Shown: positions 46,011 through 56,089, counted from the first letter of the stretch. The stretch: DNA of 64,000 nt from Callorhinus ursinus (GCF_003265705.1 NW_020312867.1:3561307-3625306); one strand, 5' to 3'. Notes: generated from the sequence alone by a model not told the origin. Numbers and translations are program-made.

Positions 46011-46461
46011 ATCACCCCTACAGAATGATGACTACATTTCAACCATAACACACACCCAGAAAACAGGAGGGGTTATTCACAACACACAAACTATTCCAAT
46101 CTAATACCTTTCCTTCATTCTTCCATCCCTGATCTTTCCGCTCTTCTTCCAGACAGGCAGCCAAGAGCAAGAGAGCTGGCACTTTTAACTCTTCCCTGCC
46201 ATCCATGCTTCTTTTTCCCATCACTCCATCCCCCAAACAGGCAGGAAGGGGAAACAAGTATTAACAAGTAGTCACTGGGTGGTCTCCATGACAGAAGGAT
46301 CCCAGCACCAAAAAGAAAGTACATTTCCACGGCTCTAGGCTTAAGTCTCCTTCTACCTTCCAAGAGTCAGGGAACAAGAAAACACTACAGCAAAGCCCAG
46401 GCTACCCCTCTTTATCAATGCTAGCAGAAGGAATTTAATTAACAGAAAAATGTAAAAGTAC

Positions 46462-46576
46462 CAGTTTTTTAATCGGTCCCGGGCTTCCAACTGGGCTCCC
46501 ACTTCAAAGCTGATTCCTCGTCTGTTAGGTGGATGCTTTGTCATTTTCAGTCATCAGCGGGGCTGCCTTTATTCTC
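46462..46576 (-). CDS. PHF20: PHF20 first coding exon: end of 5' UTR, start codon, codons 1-27 plus two bases
   Basis: Reading leftwards, a pyrimidine-rich acceptor (GGCTTTTTCAG) precedes position 46576, then 32 bases of 5' UTR, then ATG at 46544-46542 with A at -3. The frame reads [20 protein letters not shown] followed by ARDRLKN, the known PHF20 N terminus and start of Tudor domain 1. The exon ends on TG at 46462; the first G of the next exon completes Trp28. The donor is GTACTT, a poor match to GTRAGT. Without splicing the frame runs on through hydrophobic intron sequence to a stop near 46353, so the 63-codon open frame here is not a separate protein. A second ATG lies 10 bases upstream, out of frame. 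Confidence 0.95.
46525..46554 (-). promoter_or_regulatory. Short upstream ORF overlapping the PHF20 start codon
   Basis: An ATG at 46554-46552 opens a 9-codon frame (MTENDKAST) ending at TAA 46527-46525. It starts 10 bases before the PHF20 ATG, in a different frame, and ends inside the PHF20 coding sequence. Its context is weak (C at -3), whereas the main ATG has A at -3, so leaky scanning should let most ribosomes reach the main start. That it regulates translation is inference. Confidence 0.5.
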
Positions 46577-47621
46577 CTGAAAAAGCCAATTAAATATTTA
46601 TGAAACTTAGGCAAAGTCGGCCCAGAGTGTAGCATCACTCACTACACATAAAAGACAAACAAGCATTATTCAAAACAAAAAGCTCCAGGAAACTCTGCCA
46701 GTGGCTTCTTTCAAGCCTGCTCTCATCCTAACACAGGTGTGCCCTCCACTGGCTCCTCCTTCTCTATTATGCAGTATCCTGTAGCTCCAGGAATTGTGAG
46801 GAGACCCCCACTTAACAATGCTGACCAAGGGCTCACTTAAAGGGTCACCCCTCAGAACTCCAAAACAAAATAATTGATCTCCAGGTTAAATACAATCATT
46901 TGCTAATGCATTCAACAAGTATCTGCTGAAAGACTAGAAAAAACGGTCAAGACCAAAAGAGACAGAGTTCCTGTCCTCATGAAGCCTCTAGTCCACTGGG
47001 GGAAGACAAAAAAAGTAGCCAATAAACAGATGAATAACTACAAGCTGCAACTCCTATGAATTTTAAGTAATACAAAAGAAGTAAACAAAAGCTGAGACAC
47101 TGATTTCTGGCCCTATTTGCGAGGCTGGACAAGGAAGAACTATTATGTTCTTTGTTCTATTTATATTTTCTGCCTCTTCTTGACTTCATTCTGACAATTT
47201 ATATTTTCCTAAGTAATTCTTTATCAAATCTTTGGATACTGGGATTGGTGGTCATTTTCTATATGAATAAAATTTATCTTTAGGGATCAGAGGTGGTTCT
47301 GATGGAAAATGTAGCCACTCTGAGCTCTTAGGGCACATTCACACAGCAAGCTACCTCAAACTGCATTTTCCCCCACTAAACTTTGGGTCCCAAAAGCTTA
47401 TACTGCTCAAGTAACACCAGAGCACTGCCAAGGCAACATCTGCCTCATACCAGAAACATATCTTGGCAATGGACTGACTGGAAAAATCACACAAGTGGAT
47501 CCTCATATCTGATGTGTAATGCCATCACATCTTAGAAAGAATTCGTCTGCAGTACATTACATGAAAAGGCAGGATCCCAAATTACACCCCTTTGAGCTCA
47601 CATTAAAACTCATGTATGTGT
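46577..47621. other. Intron upstream of the ATG exon; SINE-free
   Basis: About 1 kb without a SINE next to the first coding exon. The part 46915-47090 is an ancient repeat (TTCCTGTCCTCATGAAGCCT, GTAGCCAATAAACAGATGAA). Confidence 0.5.
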
Positions 47622-48537
47622 GGGACACCTGGGTGGCTCAGTCAATTAAGTGTCCAACTCTTGGTTTCAGCTCAGGTCATGATCACAGGGTCCTGGGATC
47701 AAGCCCCATGTTGGGCTCCCCCTCCCCCTCCCCCCCCCACCTGTGCACACGCTTTCTTTTTTAATAATTTTGTATTGTTATGTTAATCACCATACATTAG
47801 TTTTTGATGTAGTGTTCCATGATTCATTGTTTGTGCATAACACCCAGTGCTCCATGCAGAATGTGCCCTCTTTAATACCCATCACCAGGCTAACCCATCC
47901 CCCCACCCCCCTCCCCTCTAGAACCCTCAGTTTGTTTTTCAGAGTTCATCATCTCTTATGGTTCGTCTCCCCCTCTGACTTACTCCCCTTCATTCTTCCC
48001 CTCCTGCTATCTTCTTCTTTTTTTTTCTTAACATATATTGCATTATTTGTTTCAGAAGTACAGATCCGTGATTCATCAGTCTTGTACAATTCACAGTGCT
48101 CACCATAGCACATACCCTCCCCAGTGTCTATCATCCAGCCACCCAATCCCTCCCACCCCACACCACTCCAGCAACCCTCAGTTTGTTTCTGAGATTAAGA
48201 ATTCCTCATATCAGTGAGGTCATATGATACATGTCTTTCTCTCATTGACTTATTTCACTCAGCATAACACCCTCCAGTTCCATCCACGTCGTTGCAAATG
48301 GCAAGATCTCATTCCTTTTGATGGCTGCATAATATTCCATTGTGTATATATACCACATCTTCTTTATCCATTCATCTGTCGATGGACATCTTGGCTCTTT
48401 CCACAGTTTGGTTATTGTGGACATTGCTGCTATAAACACTGGGGTGTACGTACCCCTTCGGATCCCTACATTTGTATCTTTGGGGTAAATACCCAGTCAC
48501 ACTCTTTCTCTTTATAAAATAAATTAAATAAATCTTT
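47622..48537 (+). repeat. Can-SINE split by an L1 insertion
   Basis: SINE head and body 47622-47757, tail 48498-48537. Target duplication AAAACTCATGTATGTG (47605-47620) / AAAACTCATGTGTGT (from about 48537). Confidence 0.92.
47758..48497 (-). repeat. 5'-truncated carnivore L1 3' end, reverse, inside a SINE
   Basis: On the minus strand: ATGGATAAAGAAGATGTGGT, CAATGGAATATTATGCAGCC, ATCTTGCCATTTGCAACGAC, then the C-poor 3' UTR to a short tail. Its own target duplication is CACACGCTTTCT / CACACTCTTTCT. The 65-codon minus frame at 48242-48439 is the ORF2/3' end of L1, not a host gene. Confidence 0.9.
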
Positions 48538-48555
48538 AAAACTCATGTGTGTTTA

Positions 48556-48763
48556 GGGGCACCTGGGTGGCTCAGTCGTTTAAGCACCAGACTTGATTTC
48601 GGCTGAGGTCATGATCTCAGGGTTGTGAGATTGAGCCCCACATCAGGCTTTGCAATGGGTGTGGAGCCTGCTTAAGATTCTCTCTCTCCCTCGCCCTCTG
48701 CCCCCCCCCGCTCGTGCTTTCTTTCTCTCTCCAAATAATAAATTCTTTTAAAAAATAAAAAAA
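48556..48763 (+). repeat. Can-SINE
   Basis: Head GGGGCACCTGGGTGGCTCAG; begins just after the tail of the split SINE. Confidence 0.92.
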
Positions 48764-48810
48764 GGGCTGGTAGAAAAAACAGGTTGTAGGTGATTGTTCT
48801 TTTCCTTTTA

Positions 48811-48911
48811 TTAATTTTTTTAAGGAATCTCTACATCCAACATGGGACTTGAACTCACAACCCTAAGATCAAGAGTCACATGCTCTACCAACTGAGCCAG
48901 CCAGGTGCCCC
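48811..48911 (-). repeat. Older-type Can-SINE, reverse
   Basis: Target duplication TGTTCTTTTCCTTTTA on both sides. Confidence 0.92.
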
Positions 48912-48940
48912 TGTTCTTTTCCTTTTAAACAGTTTCATAG

Positions 48941-49144
48941 GGGGACGCCTGGGTGGCTCAGTCGTTAATTGCCTGCCTTGGGCTCAGGTCATGATCCCAG
49001 GGTCCTGGGATCAAGCCCCGCATTGGGCTCCCTGCTCCACAGGAAGCCTGCTTCTCCCTCTGCCTCTGCTGCTCCCCCTGCTTGTGTTCCCTCTCGTGTT
49101 CTCTGTCAAATAAATAAATAAAATCTTAAATAAACAAACAAACA
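48941..49144 (+). repeat. Can-SINE, first of a pair sharing one target
   Basis: Flanks AACAGTTTCATAG and AACAGTTTCATAGGG. Confidence 0.94.
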
Positions 49145-49157
49145 AACAGTTTCATAG

Positions 49158-49342
49158 GGACACCTGGGTGGTTCAGTTGGTTAAGTGTCTGCTCTCGGCT
49201 CAGGTCATGATCCCGGGGTCCTGGAATCAAGTCCCACGTTGGGCTCCTTGCTCAGTGGGAAGCCTGCTTCTCCCTCTGCCTGCCACACCCCCTGCTTGTG
49301 CTCTCTCTCTCTCTCAAATAAATAAAATCTTTTTTAAAAAAA
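49158..49342 (+). repeat. Can-SINE, second of the pair
   Basis: Left flank CAGTTTCATAGG, right flank AAGTTTCATAAAC. Confidence 0.93.
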
Positions 49343-49682
49343 AGTTTCATAAACTTAAAGATTTTCACAATAGAAATTTTCCATAAGAAAAAAAAACATG
49401 CAATTTGAATGATGAACCATCCACTAAACAACCAATTCAGAAGGGCTGATACCTGGGAACACACAAAGCAAGTCAAATGAAGGCAGGAATGGTTGACAGT
49501 TGTATTAAAGAAGCTGAAACATTCTAATAAACTGAAAAGTTATTATGTTAAGAAGGAGTGTCTCCAGTATAAGGACCCTAGAAAGGGAGAGTCAGAGGTC
49601 TGACTGGCTTTACCTAACACTTTCCAGGAAAATGAGATAGCAAATCTGCTGAGTAAATTCAATCAGTCTAAGTTTTCATTTT

Positions 49683-49877
49683 GGGGGCACCTGGGTGGCT
49701 CAGTCATTAAACGTCTCTGCCTTCGGCTCAGGTCATGATCCCAGTGTCATGGGATGGAGCCCCATATCAGGCTCCCTGCTCAGCGGGAAGCCTGTTTCTC
49801 CCCTCCAGCTTCCCCCTGCTTGTGTTCCCTCTCTTGCTGTCTCTGTCAAATAAATAAATAAATAATCTTAAGAAAAA
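49683..49877 (+). repeat. Can-SINE
   Basis: Perfect 13-bp target duplication AAGTTTTCATTTT. Confidence 0.95.
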
Positions 49878-50005
49878 AAGTTTTCATTTTGCTTGATTGA
49901 CAAATACCACCTCAAATTATCTATCTTTTTATCCCTGATTTCATGCATAAGTAATACACAGATTAATTGTTTGGCCTCCCAGATTATATGAAAAAGTAAT
50001 GCCAG

Positions 50006-50142
50006 GGCTGCCTGGCTGGCGCAGTAGGTAGAGCATGCCACTCTTGATCTCAGCATTGTAAATTCAAGCCCCACATTGGGTATAGTGGTAAACTTAAAAA
50101 TTGGGTAAACTTAAAAATTAAAAAATTTAAAAAAAAGAAAAA
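50006..50142 (+). repeat. Older-type Can-SINE
   Basis: GGGCTGCCTGGCTGGCGCAG; the tail holds a doubled TTGGGTAAACTTAAAAATT-like unit; TGATGCCA/TAATGCCA flanks. Confidence 0.88.
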
Positions 50143-50269
50143 GAATAAGTGATGCCAAACAAGAAAGGCAGAGTGCCACTGAACACTCACTGAGCTACTA
50201 CTATTTGTCAGACTTTATGCAGGGGGACAGCTCTCTCTTATAGAGGCTATGTATATAATGTAATGGGAT

Positions 50270-50490
50270 TAAATGCTTGGCCTTGAATCCCCAGATCCAC
50301 CCCACTAGCTGAATGAATTTGGGTAAATTACTTAACCCCTCTGAATTTGTTTCCTCTCCTTAAAAGGGGTTAGCGGTGATAACAGTACCTATCTCCAGGC
50401 AGTGGGTGTGAGGATTAAATGAGATAATCCATTTAAGGGGCACAGGACTGGTACAAAGTAAGGACTATAAAGGAATTATTAGTTGTTAAT
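50270..50490 (+). repeat. MIR
   Basis: AATTTGGGTAAATTACTTAA, GTGAGGATTAAATGAGATAA and CAGGACTGGTACAAAGTAAG. Confidence 0.88.
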
Positions 50491-50494
50491 AATT

Positions 50495-50605
50495 CTATTA
50501 TTACAAATGAGGAAATTATGCTTAAAGTAATCTGGCTAAGGTTCAGGTGCTAAATGACAAGCCCCAGAACAAAAGCTCAGGTCCGCTTGATTTCTGAATT
50601 AATTC
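50495..50605 (-). repeat. Possible MIR fragment, reverse
   Basis: ACAAATGAGGAAATTATGCT and AATCTGGCTAAGGTTCAGGT. Confidence 0.5.
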
Positions 50606-50789
50606 TTTCACCACACAAATTCTCCCCAGGTACCCTAGGAGGCCTTCCATTAAAATACAGGAGTGTGGAAGGAAGGCAGTAAATGAATGAAGATGAGCAA
50701 ATTATTCCCAGTGCCTCAAAGAAAAAAAAAAAAAAGGAAAAGGAAAAGAAAGAAACAATTCCTCTTGAGGCTGAATTGTCAGGTCTTCC

Positions 50790-51262
50790 TTACCATGAAC
50801 TAAAACCTGTTTCATTCTAACTCTGACCCACTTGTTTGAAGTTTCACTCTCTGGTACTGATGAGGAAGCAGAAGCTAAGACAAATCATAAACTGATACCC
50901 TGCAACCTCTTCCCTCGCCTCCACTCCTGGGTGGGGTTAAGTGTGACATTCTTCCAGGAAGCTCCTATCTTAATGTTAATGCTTTACTAGAAGGAAAAAC
51001 ATCCATAGCTTGAAAATAAGCAAGGACTCCAGGATCCTGAGAGTCTTCTTTAACATATGAAAGTCATTTTGGCCACCTTCCTTTTTCCTCGCCTCCCTCA
51101 ACTCCCAAGTATATAATCAGCCACCCCTCACAACCCCAGCTCTTCCTGTCGAAGGGCCCTGTCCCCGTGCTTTAATAAAACCACCATTTTGCACCAAGGA
51201 CGTCGCAAGAATCTTTCTTGGCCGTTGGCTCCAGACCTCACCCCACCAAACCTCACCTACCT
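50790..51262 (+). repeat. Solo LTR of a class I endogenous retrovirus
   Basis: Shows a promoter-like TATA (GTATATAATCAG, near 51110), a polyadenylation signal (TTTAATAAAACCACC, 51171) and a downstream R/U5-like block (AAGAATCTTTCTTGGCCGTT). No gag, pol or env sequence is next to it, so it is a solo LTR. The left boundary is uncertain (a TGTCAGG at about 50790 is a candidate); the right end is near ACCTCA at 51258. Confidence 0.6.
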
Positions 51263-51566
51263 TCCTAAACTACATCAGTACAACAAAGAATAAGATGAAG
51301 GATTAATCTGACTTTTGTGTCCCATCCCCAATCTTCCCTCACACCACTGTGGTGGCAGCGTTTGTTTTTAGATTTCACATTAAATCATTCAACAGTTCAT
51401 TAGTGAGTACTGTCAGTAAGGCATTGTGCTGGAAATTAGGAATAAGAAATCCAATTTATAGTCCCTGCTCCAGTTCACTCACAACACAAACACTGGAAAG
51501 AGATGAACAAACTCTAGCAAGGGGAATGACACCCAAGAAATCATCTAAAAGTCTCAATTTAATTTT

Positions 51567-51666
51567 GTTGTTGTTTTTAAGTAAGCTCTACGCCAAACAT
51601 GGGGCTTGAACTCACAACCCTGACATCGTAAGTCGCATGCTCTACGGATTTAGGCAGCCAGGCACC
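51567..51666 (-). repeat. Older-type Can-SINE, reverse
   Basis: Near-perfect 20-bp target duplication TAAAAGTCTCAATTTAATTT on both sides. Confidence 0.93.
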
Positions 51667-52150
51667 ATAAAGTCTCAATTTAATTTGACAACATTAACAA
51701 CTAAAAAAGAGTTCAAGACAGAAGCAGGAATTTAAAAAAAAAAAAAAAAAGCTACCCAAGAAGTACTTTTTTTTTTTTAACTTCTCACACTTAGTTTTAA
51801 ACACAGATTGTTCTCAAGATGCCAAAGGGCCAAGATTCTATAGCTGTCAACTTATCCATTCTTCAGGCCCTTAGCTATTCTTCCAAAAATCTCCAGCTTC
51901 CAAAATTAAGAGTTAAAGGGAATACATTCAATAAGGACATGGAGGAAAACTAAGAGAAAAAAATCTTATGCAATCTCTATTTATATAGGATCCCATTTTA
52001 AAGACTTTGACAGGACTTTAAATTACTCCTTTACATTTAAATTTTCCTACAATGGGAACTCACTGCCACAAAGGAGACATAAAGCCTTATTTCCTTAAGT
52101 ACAGTATTCATAGTCAACGCTCCTGTTATCAGGAATAATGAAACCTTTAA
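51667..52150. other. Intron sequence, nothing recognised
   Basis: A/T-rich; two homopolymer tracts near 51733 and 51769. Confidence 0.5.
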
Positions 52151-52568
52151 GTGTATGCTGTGTAAGACTGTTTAAAAGGCACTTTCAGAAACTGGGGGAA
52201 AACAGCTACCACGCATATGACAAGGAGCTAACTTCCTATATTAACAAAGAGTGCATACAAACCAAGAACAAAGTCAACTTACTTAAAAGTGGGCAAAGTA
52301 TAAGAACTGGCAGATTACTGGGGAGGGGGGAGATAATACAAAGGTCTAATAGCATATTATATTCTATCTATATAACCTCACCCTAAATTAAAGGAAATAC
52401 AAATCAAAGTAAAAAATTTTCAGTTCTAAGGCAAAAAAAATTTAAAGGTGGGATAACCAGTGTTTGCAGGGATGAGGAGAAAAAAGCATCCAAATGCACT
52501 ACTGGTAGAAGCATAAATTGGAAAAGCTTTTCTAGAGGCAACTTGGCACAATCTACAAAAATACACAT

Positions 52569-52660
52569 GGGGCGCCTAGCTGGCTAAGTCGGAAGAGTGA
52601 CTCTTGATCTCGGGGTCATAAATTCAATCCCCATGTTGGGAGTAGAGATTACTTAAATAA
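52569..52660 (+). repeat. Older-type Can-SINE in L1
   Basis: Target duplication AAAATACACAT. Confidence 0.9.
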
Positions 52661-53033
52661 AAAATACACATATCTGCAACCCAGCAGTCCCACCGCCAGT
52701 CACTTACCCTACAGATACATCCCCCAAAGTCTGCCAAATTACCTGTAACATGATCAATATAGCTCCGTAATTTCTGCAGCTAATATGTCCAACAAGAGAC
52801 CTCGTTAAATGAATTATGGTTCACCTATACAACAGAATGTTCTACAGCCATTAAAAGGAGTAATGACAATCAGTAGATGCTGATATAGAGCCATCTGTAA
52901 GACATATTGTCAAGTAAAAAGGGCATGGTATAGAGGCATGTGTATGGTATTATCCTTTCAATGTAAACAAACATAGACACATCTATTATAGCATATGCAT
53001 AAAATTATTTCTTAAAAAGAACTAAGAAACTGT

Positions 53034-53219
53034 GGTTTTTTTAAAAAAAGATTTTATTTATTTATTAGAGAGAGAGAGAGAGAGAGGGGTGAGGGGCAGA
53101 GGAAGAAGCAGACCCCTGGCTAAGCAGGGAGCCCAATGCGGGGGTTTGATCCTGGAACTCCAGGATCATTACCTGAGCCAAAGGCAGACAATTAACTGAC
53201 TGAGCCATCCTGGCGCCCG
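53034..53219 (-). repeat. Can-SINE, reverse, in L1
   Basis: 16-bp target duplication AGAACTAAGAAACTGT. Confidence 0.94.
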
Positions 53220-53318
53220 AGAACTAAGAAACTGTTTAAGTAGTTCCCTTCATGAGAGGAATGGAGCATGGAAATGTAACTTCATTTTTTATCTTACTAT
53301 ATACCTTAAGAATGTATT

Positions 53319-53488
53319 GGGTGCCTGGGTGGCTCAGATGGTTGGGCTTCTGCCTTCAGCTCAGGTCATGATCCTGGAGTCCTGGGATTGAGTCCCGCAT
53401 CAGACTCCCTGCTCCTTGGGAGTCTGCTTCTCCCTCTGCCTTTCTCTCTCTGTCTCTCATGAATAAATAAATAAAAATCTTTAAAAAA
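53319..53488 (+). repeat. Can-SINE in L1 flank
   Basis: Target duplication AAGAATGTA on both sides; ends CATGAATAAATAAAT, a variant shared with 15971-16159. Confidence 0.93.
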
Positions 53489-53599
53489 AAGAATGTACTT
53501 TTTTTTTGTCGGCAGTGATTATCTAGTTAGTAAGATTTTAATTTTGGATTACTTCTTTATTACTTTTTATGTTTTTTAATATTACTTAAATATACAAAA

Positions 53600-53720
53600 G
53601 TCCTTTCATTCTTATACTGTCTTACCAGACCTTCATAACTGCCAAGTGATCTAGTTAGAACTGTATGTGATGTTCCCATGGCACAGAAAGAAAACTGAGG
53701 TGCAGAGGAGCTAGCCGCTT
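53600..53720 (-). repeat. Possible MIR, reverse
   Basis: CCATGGCACAGAAAGAAAAC and TGAGGTGCAGAGGAGCTAGC. Confidence 0.5.
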
Positions 53721-53749
53721 CAGAGGTCCTCCAAAGCAGCAGACATCCT

Positions 53750-53930
53750 GGGATGCTGGGTGCCTCAGTCGGTTAATCATCAGGTCATGATCCCAGGGTC
53801 CTGGGACAGAGTCCCAAATCGGGCTCCTTGCTCAGCAGGGAGCCTGCTTTTCCCTCTGCCTGCCGCTCCCCCTGCTTGGGCTCTCTCTCTCTGACAAATA
53901 AATAAATTTTAAAAACCTTAAAAAAAAAAA
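53750..53930 (+). repeat. Can-SINE with a deletion in its head
   Basis: Lacks the CTGCCTTCGGCT segment. Target duplication AAAGCAGCAGACATCC / AAAGCAGGAGATATCC. Confidence 0.9.
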
Positions 53931-54444
53931 AAGCAGGAGATATCCCTCTTATAACATGTAACAGGATTTTCCCAAAAATACATAAACTACTTCTTAAAGG
54001 CCCTTCTTCTCTCCCCTACCAAAGTTGTTAGGGTGCTTATTACATTCATGCCTTTAGATATAAACTTAATTTGAATACAGACAGGAAGATTAAGTAATTG
54101 GATGCTTTAATGTTGTGTCAGAATTATCACACCATTATATAACAAGCAGAAATATTTAATTTTTCAGAAAGGACAAAACCTAAGACTGGCCCAGCTGTGG
54201 GGAAACTGAACATCTGAACCACTGCCTAGGGCCCTGACCATGGCCATCTTTTTATTACCTCAATCTGCAGATTGAGGAACAAGCTATAAAACTGCTTATA
54301 CACTTGGACTCAGTAACTTCAATGTGAAGAATACAGCCCAGGATAAAAATAAATCATTTGTAAAAACGAGAAAAAAAATAGCTCTTTAGATAAAATTCTG
54401 GGGAAACTAGATATAGTTCACATGTTTAAAAACAAGAGAATATT
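53931..54444. other. Intron sequence, nothing recognised
   Basis: No gene or clear repeat. Confidence 0.5.
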
Positions 54445-54538
54445 GGGGCACCTGGGTGGCTCAGTTGGTTAAGCATCTGACTCTTGATTTTGGCTCAGGT
54501 CATGATCTCAGGGTTATGAGATCAAGCCTGCTTGGGAT

Positions 54539-54578
<40 letters not shown>

Positions 54579-54628
54579 CCCTTCCCCCCTCCCCCTGACA
54601 CTTCTGCTCTCTCTCAAAAAAACAAAAA
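54445..54628 (+). repeat. Can-SINE with an expanded (TC)n tract
   Basis: About 19 TC units at 54541-54577 in place of the usual CT-rich body. Confidence 0.9.
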
Positions 54629-54641
54629 ACCAACAGAATAT

Positions 54642-54831
54642 TTTTTTAAAGATTTTATTTATTTACTTGAGAGAGAATGAGAGATAGAGAACACGAGAGG
54701 GAAGAGGGTCAGAGGGAGAAGCAGACTCCCTGCCGAGCAGGGAGCCCGATGTGGGACTCGATCCTGGGACTCCAGGATCATGACCTGAGCCGAAGGGAGT
54801 TGCTTAACCAACTGAGCCACCCAGGCGCCCC
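54642..54831 (-). repeat. Can-SINE, reverse, tail-to-tail with its left neighbour
   Basis: Together with 54445-54628 it forms an inverted pair with a 13-base gap. AGAATATTT flanks. Confidence 0.93.
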
Positions 54832-55034
54832 CAAGAGAATATTTAAATAAAACCTAATGTAGTAGAATTACACTCTAAGCTCCATTAGGGAAAGGAATGA
54901 CTGATGCTCAACAGATGCATAATAAATGAACTAAAAAATAAAATGAAAAGGATGTGAACTAACTTTACAAAAGAACAGACAGAAAATATCCTTAGGCAGA
55001 CTAACAAGACCTACATAAAAAAATTTATAATGAT

Positions 55035-55235
55035 AATCACAATAGCTAACTCTACATATATTAAGTCATGTAATCCTTACAGCAACTACAGAAGTAGCTA
55101 CCATTATTAATCCTCACAGCAAAAATGAGAAACAGAGGAACAAAGGAAAGTTAGGGACATCCTAAGACACCCGTATGGTAAGAGGCTGTGCCAAGATTTG
55201 AACCATAGGCCCTATGGCTCCAGATTCTCAACCAC
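55035..55235 (-). repeat. MIR, reverse
   Basis: TTAAGTCATGTAATCCTTAC, AGATTTGAACCATAGGCCCT and ATTCTCAACCACTACCA. Confidence 0.85.
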
Positions 55236-55309
55236 TACCACATATTTATGAGCTACATCTTTGAGTTCTCTTTCTTAATTCATCAAATGAGGATTAATAA
55301 TGGTCCCAA

Positions 55310-55532
55310 GGGACACCTGGATGGCTCAGTGGTTAAACGTCTGGCTGCCTTCGGCTCAGGTCATGATCCCAGTGTTCTGAAATCAAGCCCCGCATTGGGC
55401 TCCCTGCTCTGCGGGGAGCCTGCTTCTCCCTCTCCCACTCCCCCTGCTTGTGTTCCCTCTCTCACTGTGTATCTCTGTCAAATAAATAAATAAAATCTTT
55501 ATAAATAAATAAATAAATAAGTAAATAAATAA
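55310..55532 (+). repeat. Can-SINE with an (AAAT)n tail
   Basis: Tail about 12 AATA units. Target duplication AATAATGGTCCC / AATAATGGCCCC. Confidence 0.94.
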
Positions 55533-55554
55533 AAATAATGGCCCCTATGTTAGA

Positions 55555-55650
55555 TGCTATAAGGATTAGGTGAGAAAAGATGTGCAAAGTCCCTATTTGT
55601 AGGGACACAAAGTAGGTACTCAAAAAATGGCAGCAGGATTTTCCAAATTC
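55555..55650 (+). repeat. MIR 3' fragment cut by the preceding SINE
   Basis: AGGATTAGGTGAGAAAAGAT and AAGTAGGTACTCAAAAAATG; 33831-type MIR 3' order. Confidence 0.55.
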
Positions 55651-56087
55651 ATAATACGTTTACAGTTACTGTTGTACTGTCAAGGACTCTGGGTTTTATT
55701 TTGGAAAAGGTGAAAGAGTACTGTAGCCCTGGTAACTGGAGGTCCTGCCCTCAGCAACCCCATTGTGCTCAAGAAGGAACTGAGGGCTCAAAGTAATAAA
55801 GAATTAAAGTGATAGATGGGTATGGAACAAGACCTTTAAACGAGTCAGCTGCGACAGAATCAGGGAAAAATAAACCCAGGGACACTCAAGGGAAGAAGGT
55901 CAATCACCAGAAACTACAGAACAAGCTTTGTGATAACCTAATAGTGCTTACCACCAGGCTTGCATTCAACCTCCATTTAATGGTGATGGTGCCTCTGAAA
56001 CTTAATACAACCCCTTTTCAATGGAAGGACACTGCAAGCAAAACACCAGCTTAAATCTTTATGCCTCCTTCATTCAATAAATATTTT
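55651..56087. other. Intron sequence, nothing recognised
   Basis: The 81-codon frame at 55809-56054 (+) has no recognisable domain. Confidence 0.5.
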
Positions 56088-56089
56088 TT

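Larger units (their letters stand above)
11052..46461 (-). other. PHF20 intron between coding exons 1 and 2 (35,410 bp)
   Basis: Donor GTACTT (weak), acceptor CGACTCAG. Almost wholly repeat-derived; contents are listed separately. No other gene is supported inside it. Confidence 0.9.
1..46576 (-). other. PHF20: PHF20 gene, 5' part (pre-mRNA extent visible from the ATG exon)
   Basis: Four minus-strand exons join into one 140-codon frame that I recognise as the N terminus of PHD finger protein 20. PHF20 is a nuclear subunit of the NSL (KAT8/MOF) histone acetyltransferase complex and reads dimethyl-lysine on histones and p53 (family knowledge). Coding segments are 46462-46544, 10880-11051, 9134-9218 and 1074-1153; junction phases are TG/G, 0 and G/GT. 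Every intron begins GT and ends AG. Exons for the AT-hook, zinc finger, PHD finger and C terminus are beyond the left edge. The 5' UTR continues into at least one exon beyond the right edge, so the true transcript also covers 46577-64000. Confidence 0.93.
52160..53318 (+). repeat. Old L1 ORF2 end and 3' UTR, broken by two SINEs
   Basis: AACCAAGAACAAAGTCAACT, GCAGGGATGAGGAGAAAAAA, GAGGCAACTTGGCACAATCT, ACAGAATGTTCTACAGCCAT follow L1-end order. Confidence 0.65.

Noticed and set aside
46353..46544. 63-codon minus frame taken as one protein
   Set aside because: Only codons 1-27 are exon sequence; the rest is read-through into the intron.
48242..48439. 65-codon minus frame starting MFIAAMSTITKLWKEP
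   Set aside because: It is the well-known translation of an L1 3' end; the DNA is an L1 insertion inside a SINE.
50790..51262. A full endogenous provirus
   Set aside because: Only one LTR is present; no internal retroviral sequence lies on either side.
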